Of a stretch of DNA of 10,166 nt, positions 6,051 through 10,166 are shown one piece after another (the first letter of the stretch is position 1; every line of letters starts with the position of its first letter). A program made the position numbers and the translations under genes. The DNA is from Eubacterium sp. CAG:786. Lineage in GTDB: Bacteria > Bacillota > Clostridia > Oscillospirales > Ruminococcaceae. Below the pieces are notes generated by a model. The model did not search any database. It had not been told where the DNA came from and saw nothing but the letters and a program-made list of their open reading frames with translations. Location: NCBI GenBank assembly GCA_000432175.1, contig HF989467.1, positions 9,103 through 19,268 on the forward strand. Reading direction: 5' to 3'.

Positions 6051-8099
6051 TCATTCGGCACCGCGGAAGTAAAGCCCCCGCGTGAGCGCGCCGTTCGGTT
6101 TGCGGTCGTTAAGGTACATATCGAGCACGGGTTTCAGTTCCTGCTCGTCGGTGAATTTCAGCACAGCAAAGTCGAATGGCTCCACGGACTTCATTCTGTC
6201 GCTCATTATCAGCAGGTCGGGGTTGAGTATCTCAACGCTGCTGCCACCGCAGAGAACCGGCATCTGGTTCCCTCTGCGGTCGCAGATATGGCTGCCGCAG
6301 GTTCTTCCGCAGTCGTCGTATAGGTGCACCCTGCCGCAGGGGGCGCCTCCGCTCACAGGGCAGCGGCGCATTATCATCAGCGGAAGCCTTCCGTATGCAA
6401 TAATTCCCCTTGGTATCGGGGACTGTATTTCCGCTAACTGCGCGGCAGTTCCCTCGAATGAAAGGGTGACGTCCTCAAAACCGAACCTGCCGCAGACCTC
6501 TGCGGAATAGCTGTTGATGACGTTCATGCGGTGTCCACCGTGAATGAGCCAGCCTTCCTCTTTCAGCAGCTGCGAGTGACCAAGGGTCTGCGCCATTGCG
6601 CGGGTGAAGCCAATTCCGTGGAGTTCACGCAGCCTGTTGCGGAGGTGTTCTTCTTCCCCCTGCAGGACGAAAGGCGGTATAACGGCGATGCAATCCTTGT
6701 CGGGGGTGTTCTCGTCCAGCAGGCGTATCGGCGCATAGATAAGCCCGAAAGGCAGTTCAAGCGCCTGCCGCAGCTGTTCTGCGGAATACACCTCGCAGCG
6801 CCATTCAAAACCGTTTTTGACGTGCGCGGGGCTTCCCGGTGGAGTGAGCGGATAGGTGCGGTAGGACGGCGTGTTTTTACGCAGCACTGCTTCGTCCAGC
6901 CTTGCGGTGAGTTCACGCCGCAGGGAATTCAGCGCGGAAGCTGGCAGGTTAAGCCCGTCGGCGACTTCAGCCGTGACCTCGCCGGGAATGAACTGCGTCC
7001 CGCCAAGCTTCGACATTCTTTCGACAACGCTTTCGGGGGTGAGGGGGGCGTTTTTTGCCGGCTGCGGGACTTCCCCGGTGACAGCCGCTGCGCAGCCCTC
7101 CGCAGAACCGGTCGCGAATGCAGGCTCCCCGGGGCGTATTTCAACGTTGATATCAGCCTTTATCCGTGGGAATTCCGCTTTGTAGAGCGCTTTGATTCCA
7201 TTCAGAGCCTTTGCGGAATTTTCGACGTCCTCCTTGCTGCGGATACCCTGCATGTCGCTCATGGTACCATTGTAGTAACCGTCGGTAAGTCCACTGCGTG
7301 AGAATATCCCCGCAAGCCTGTCGTAGTCGTAAGCCTGCCCATCCAGCGCTTTTCTGCAGGCGTCCACGGAACACGCGATGTATTCGGGGCGCTTCATTCT
7401 TCCTTCTATTTTCAGGGAAGCTATGCCCATATCGTCAAGTTCATGCAGGTGATCTACCAGGGAACTGTCTTTCAGCGAGATTACGCTGTGACGGTCGCCG
7501 CAGGTGAAATCAAGACGGCAGGGCTGCGCGCACAGACCGCGGCTGCCGCTTCTGCCGCCGAAAATACTGCTCATATAGCACTGCCCGCTGATGCACACGC
7601 ACAGCGCGCCGTGCACGAACACCTCAAGTTCAATTCCGGCTTTTTCGGCGATCTCGCGTATCTGTTCCCGCGAAAGCTCGCGGCCTATTACCGCGCGGGT
7701 GTAGCCAAGGGACTGCGCCGCGTTCACGCCGGAAATGCTGTTCAGCGTCATCTGCGTTGAAGCATGCCGCGGCATTTCCGGACATACCCTGCGCACTATC
7801 TCAGCAGCGCCGAGGTCCTGGATTATCAGACCGTCCACACCGCATTGCGCAGCGCTTTTAACGCATTCTGTGAAGCGTTCGGTCTCGCTGTCGTATATCA
7901 GGGTGTTGAGTGCCGCGTATACCTTTACGTTACGTCTGTGGCATTCATCACAAGCCTTTTTAAGATTCTCTACAGAAAAATTTTCGGCATTTTTGCGTGC
8001 CGAAAATTCTGACATTCCGAGATAGACTGCATCGGCGCCGGTGTTCAGCGCCGCATGCAGGTCGTCGATACCCCCCAGGGGTGCAAGAATTTCACTCAT
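6051..8099 (-). CDS. U32 family peptidase-like protein, RlhA/DUF3656 type
   Basis: The 682-residue protein opens with the U32 start LAPLGGIDDLHAALNTGADAVYLG (split: barrel strand, then A-x-x-x-GADAVYLG, residues 5-28). It carries the U32 signature EVFVHGALCVCISGQCYMSS at residues 159-178. Cysteines 167, 174, 190 and 194 lie where related U32 proteins (UbiU/UbiV) bind a 4Fe-4S cluster. A DUF3656-like segment spans about 300-405. The C-terminal part holds a second Cys cluster (580, 588, 597, 601, 606, 617). Despite the peptidase name, characterised relatives RlhA and TrhP take part in prephenate-dependent hydroxylation of 23S rRNA or tRNA; this length and DUF3656 favour the RlhA branch. A role in RNA hydroxylation is therefore inferred, with the exact substrate open. 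Its ATG overlaps the upstream stop (ATGA, 8099-8096), implying translational coupling to the zapA-like gene. Confidence 0.9.
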   Translation of the reverse strand: MSEILAPLGGIDDLHAALNTGADAVYLGMSEFSARKNAENFSVENLKKACDECHRRNVKVYAALNTLIYDSETERFTECVKSAAQCGVDGLIIQDLGAAEIVRRVCPEMPRHASTQMTLNSISGVNAAQSLGYTRAVIGRELSREQIREIAEKAGIELEVFVHGALCVCISGQCYMSSIFGGRSGSRGLCAQPCRLDFTCGDRHSVISLKDSSLVDHLHELDDMGIASLKIEGRMKRPEYIACSVDACRKALDGQAYDYDRLAGIFSRSGLTDGYYNGTMSDMQGIRSKEDVENSAKALNGIKALYKAEFPRIKADINVEIRPGEPAFATGSAEGCAAAVTGEVPQPAKNAPLTPESVVERMSKLGGTQFIPGEVTAEVADGLNLPASALNSLRRELTARLDEAVLRKNTPSYRTYPLTPPGSPAHVKNGFEWRCEVYSAEQLRQALELPFGLIYAPIRLLDENTPDKDCIAVIPPFVLQGEEEHLRNRLRELHGIGFTRAMAQTLGHSQLLKEEGWLIHGGHRMNVINSYSAEVCGRFGFEDVTLSFEGTAAQLAEIQSPIPRGIIAYGRLPLMIMRRCPVSGGAPCGRVHLYDDCGRTCGSHICDRRGNQMPVLCGGSSVEILNPDLLIMSDRMKSVEPFDFAVLKFTDEQELKPVLDMYLNDRKPNGALTRGLYFRGAE

Positions 8100-9418
8100 A
8101 ATGTAAGCTGACCGTCCTCAAGCATTTCGTTAAGCTGGCGGTTGAGTGAAGCGTTCGTCTTTTTCAGGTCGCGGGACTCTGCGAGCGCTTCGTCAAGGCG
8201 CTTTTTCAGGGAAGCTATCTCCTGGGAAAGTTCCTCGCTGCTTTCGTTTTCCTGGCTGTCGTTTGCGGCTTTGAGCGCTGTGTTTTCGCTCTCCATCTGC
8301 GAGAACTTCACGGAAAGTTCTTCCAGCTTGTCTGCCTTTTCGCGGAGCATTGCAAGTTCCTCCTGCGTCTGCTCATTTTCGGAATGAGCCTCTTCTACGG
8401 CTTTGCGCTCCGCTTCCAGACGGTGCTCTAGTTCGGCGCATCTGTTCTTTTCAGCTGCAAGGGAGTGTTTTGCTTCCTCAAGTTCCTTGGCAGATTTTTC
8501 AGCGGCTGCAAGTTTGGTTTCGAGGTCGGCGTTTCTGCCCTTTTCAGCGGCAAGGGACTGCTTTGCTTCCTCAAGTTCCTTAGCGGATTTTTCAGCGGCT
8601 GAGAGTTTGGTTTCGAGGTCGGCAGACCTGCCCAGCGCTTCCGCAAGGGATTTCTTCACGTCGTTGAGTTCAGCGGCGCCTGCTTTCAGCTTTTCGCGGT
8701 CCTTTTCAAGGGAAGCCGCGCGCTCCTCGCTGCGACGTAGTGCTTCCTCGGTGTTTGCTGCCTTTTCAAGCTTTTCGTTGAGCTTTTTGTTTTCGTCGGT
8801 GAGGGTCGCGATTTTTTCAGTCTGCTTTCTGAGGTCGGCGTTCTGGCGCTGAAGTTCCGCTACTGCCTTTGACTGTTCCTCCGCGCGGGCTTCGCTTGTC
8901 TTGACGGACTGCGACAGCTGCGTGTTTTTCTCATCAAGGGACTTTAGGCGTACATTTGCGGCGTCGAGTTCCTTTTTGGCGTTGAGATTTTCTTCGGCGC
9001 GCTGGTTGGCTTCGCGCAGTGTCTCGGCAAGCTGTGCGTTCTTTCCCTCAAGTTCGGTGAAGTTTTTGCGGAGGACTTCAAGGGCTTCGCTGTCCTTTTT
9101 GAGTTCGGTTATAACGCCGGTCAGGCGGCGGTTCTCCTCGCTGTCCTTTGCGCCCTGTTCAGCGGCTGCGGTCATTGAAGCATTCTGCTTTGCGAGGGCG
9201 TCCTTTTCAGCGGTGGCAGCGTCAAGTTCCCCCAGGAGGTCAAGCACCGTGAACACGCATGCGTCCTCTTTGGGAGCGGGATTGTTCGGCATGAGCTTGC
9301 AGTATTCGGTTATGCGCCGGTCGGATTCCTTTGCCTGCTTCATCAGGGTGTCGGCGTCGTTGGTGCGGAGGTTGTACGGTTTTCCGCATATAGTTACGGT
9401 GACTTTTTCTTTCAGCAT
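8096..9418 (-). CDS. ZapA-domain protein with very long coiled-coil tail
   Basis: Residues 1 to about 75 match the ZapA fold: KVTVTICGKPYNLRTNDADT followed by the helix KESDRRITEYCKLMP and the ACVFTVLDLLGELDAA helix that leads into the ZapA coiled coil. ZapA is normally about 85-110 residues, a tetramer that bundles FtsZ filaments at the division ring. Here the protein is 440 residues, and residues 75-435 are an almost unbroken Glu/Lys/Ala/Leu-rich heptad coiled coil with few helix breakers. A 31-residue repeat lies at about 263-324. The start at 9418 has AAAGGG six to seven bases upstream and a near-consensus promoter at 9510-9538. It leads the operon with the U32 and rhomboid genes. A Z-ring linker or spacer role is inferred. 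The tail alone might match SMC or myosin-like proteins in searches, which would be composition artefacts. Confidence 0.85.
   Translation of the reverse strand: MLKEKVTVTICGKPYNLRTNDADTLMKQAKESDRRITEYCKLMPNNPAPKEDACVFTVLDLLGELDAATAEKDALAKQNASMTAAAEQGAKDSEENRRLTGVITELKKDSEALEVLRKNFTELEGKNAQLAETLREANQRAEENLNAKKELDAANVRLKSLDEKNTQLSQSVKTSEARAEEQSKAVAELQRQNADLRKQTEKIATLTDENKKLNEKLEKAANTEEALRRSEERAASLEKDREKLKAGAAELNDVKKSLAEALGRSADLETKLSAAEKSAKELEEAKQSLAAEKGRNADLETKLAAAEKSAKELEEAKHSLAAEKNRCAELEHRLEAERKAVEEAHSENEQTQEELAMLREKADKLEELSVKFSQMESENTALKAANDSQENESSEELSQEIASLKKRLDEALAESRDLKKTNASLNRQLNEMLEDGQLTL
8447..8632 (-). repeat. 93-bp tandem direct repeat inside the ZapA-like coiled coil
   Basis: Positions 8447-8539 and 8540-8632 are head-to-tail copies differing at about 11 of 93 bases by eye. 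Each encodes 31 residues including ADLETKL(A/S)AAEKSAKELEE. A third, more diverged copy lies just before 8447 (residues after the HSLAAEKNRCAELEHRLEAE motif). The unit is a multiple of three but not of the seven-residue heptad, so each copy shifts the heptad register. Confidence 0.88.
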
Positions 9419-9509
9419 ATCGTACCCTTTCTGAACCCCTGCGGTTCATTTTCGTTTATTTCGAAATACCGGAATTGTTCCTTGCCGGCAACATTATAGA
9501 CTTAATTAT

Positions 9510-9538
9510 ATTATACAGTATCGTAAAGTTTATTGCAA
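9510..9538 (-). promoter_or_regulatory. sigma-A promoter of the zapA-like operon
   Basis: On the minus strand TTGCAA (9538-9533), a 17-base spacer and TATAAT (9515-9510) match the housekeeping consensus well. The start should be near 9503, about 85 bases before the ATG at 9418. Confidence 0.75.
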
Positions 9539-9662
9539 GCCTTTTTTGCAAAAATACTTTCTTTTTTCTTATGTTGGTGATAACGTCTGTGCGCCCCCGT
9601 AAATTGCCGAAAAATAGCCAAAAAAAACTCTGTAAATCGTGAAATTTTATGCTAATAATGCA

Positions 9663-9691
9663 TTGCGCACAGCGCACAATAATGTTATAAT
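9663..9691 (+). promoter_or_regulatory. sigma-A promoter for mreB
   Basis: TTGCGC (9663-9668), a 17-base spacer and TATAAT (9686-9691) give a good promoter with an expected start near 9698, about 68 bases before the mreB ATG. A second TATAAT directly follows (9692-9697) but lacks a matching -35 element. Confidence 0.7.
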
Positions 9692-9765
9692 TATAATTGT
9701 ACTATTATGTATAAGTGCACCATGCTGCGGCATGGATTACCAATATATTCACGGAGGAAAAGAAC

Positions 9766-10166
9766 ATGTTTGGAATGACCAAGGATATCGGTATCGATTT
9801 AGGAACTGCGAATACGCTTGTATATATGAGAGGGAAGGGCATCATTATCCGCGAGCCTTCCGTCGTTGCAGTGGATAAGAAGCTCCAGTGCGTGCGCTAC
9901 GTCGGGCAGGAAGCCAAGGACGTTATCGGACGTACCCCCGGTTCCATCGTTGCAGTACGCCCGCTGAAGGACGGCGTTATCGCCGACTTTGACATGACCT
10001 CCAGCATGCTGGAGCAGTTCATCAAGAAGGCGCTCAAGGGCAGGGGAAAGGCGCGCGTTATCATCTGCATCCCCTCCGGCGTTACCGAGGTAGAGCGCCG
10101 CGCCGTTAAGGAAGCAGCGCAGAATGCCGGCGCAAAGCGCGTTTCCATCATTGAGGAGCCTATGGC
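9766..10166 (+). CDS. mreB: Rod-shape determining protein MreB, N-terminal part (partial)
   Basis: The first 133 residues are present; the rest of the usual 330-345 lies beyond the window. The start MFGMTKDIGIDLGTANTLVY carries the actin-family phosphate-1 motif (residues 7-20). Further MreB landmarks follow: REPSVVAVD (29-37), the VGQEAKDVIGRTP loop (46-58), RPLKDGVIADF (65-75), and IPSGVTEVERRAV (102-114) leading to SIIEEPM. MreB forms membrane-bound ATP-dependent filaments that guide cylindrical wall synthesis, so the cell is probably rod-shaped or ovoid. GGAGG at 9753-9757 sits eight bases before the ATG at 9766. The TANTLVY form favours MreB over Mbl, though paralogues are hard to separate from the N-terminus alone. 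mreC and mreD usually follow but are not visible. The gene lies head-to-head with the zapA-like operon. Confidence 0.95.
   Translation, partial: MFGMTKDIGIDLGTANTLVYMRGKGIIIREPSVVAVDKKLQCVRYVGQEAKDVIGRTPGSIVAVRPLKDGVIADFDMTSSMLEQFIKKALKGRGKARVIICIPSGVTEVERRAVKEAAQNAGAKRVSIIEEPM

Larger units (their letters stand above)
9419..9765. other. Divergent intergenic region, zapA-like operon / mreB
   Basis: The gap holds two outward-facing sigma-A promoters (9510-9538 minus and 9663-9691 plus) with about 125 AT-rich bases between them. The zapA-like leader contains a 6-bp hairpin just upstream of its ribosome site (TGAACC 9432-9437, GGTTCA 9443-9448). A TTGCCGGCAA palindrome lies near 9483-9492. I see no gene, and nothing I can assign as a riboswitch. 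Confidence 0.6.

Noticed and set aside
6531..7301. A 256-codon plus-strand frame opposite the U32 gene
   Set aside because: Shadow frame: no family motifs and no promoter or ribosome site, whereas the minus strand gives a full-length U32 protein.
8142..8852. Ser/Phe-rich plus-strand frames opposite the ZapA-like tail
   Set aside because: They are the reverse reading of Glu/Lys/Ala coiled-coil codons, a well-known artefact.

Overview
The window looks like chromosomal DNA of a low-GC-lineage (Firmicutes) anaerobe, most likely a gut member of Clostridia such as the Oscillospirales/Ruminococcaceae. This rests on the mix of genes (MutS2, a ZapA-domain protein, U32 peptidase, MreB, a FeoA-FeoB fusion with a FeoB-associated Cys-rich peptide, a clostridial-type MATE pump), strong AGGAGG-type ribosome sites, and consensus sigma-A promoters in AT-rich gaps between more GC-rich genes. 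The genus cannot be read from the sequence. I see no phage, IS element, CRISPR array, tRNA or rRNA.

Layout. 1-619 (-) is the 5' part of mutS2. It is divergent from a MATE-family exporter at 913-2313 (+), and a gap with two facing sigma-A promoters separates them. The MATE gene converges on an iron-uptake operon read on the minus strand: feoAB (4941-2557) followed 12 nt later by a 50-residue Cys-rich membrane peptide (2544-2392). The feo promoter carries a Fur/PerR-like box between its -35 and -10 elements, and the feoAB leader contains a perfect 14-bp inverted repeat. Next comes a very short plus-strand gene (5289-5396) with a textbook ribosome site, encoding a 35-residue protein made almost only of Gln, Asn, Arg and Gly in an 8-residue repeat. 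It converges on a three-gene minus-strand operon: a ZapA-domain protein with a very long coiled-coil tail (9418-8096), a U32 family protein of the RlhA/DUF3656 type (8099-6051, ATGA overlap) and a rhomboid protease (6035-5451). Divergent from that operon, mreB begins at 9766 (+) and runs off the window.

How the genes fit together. The feo genes form a ferrous-iron uptake unit, probably iron- or redox-controlled. The zapA-like/U32/rhomboid operon joins a cell-division scaffold to a probable RNA-hydroxylation enzyme and an intramembrane protease, and it lies head-to-head with the cell-elongation gene mreB. zapA and mutS2 lie close together in Bacillus subtilis and are on the same strand here, so the feo, microprotein and MATE genes may have been inserted into an older zapA-to-mutS2 neighbourhood (inference). 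The parts least explained by known families are the Gln/Asn-repeat microprotein, the long tail on the ZapA domain, and the dyad in the feoAB leader.
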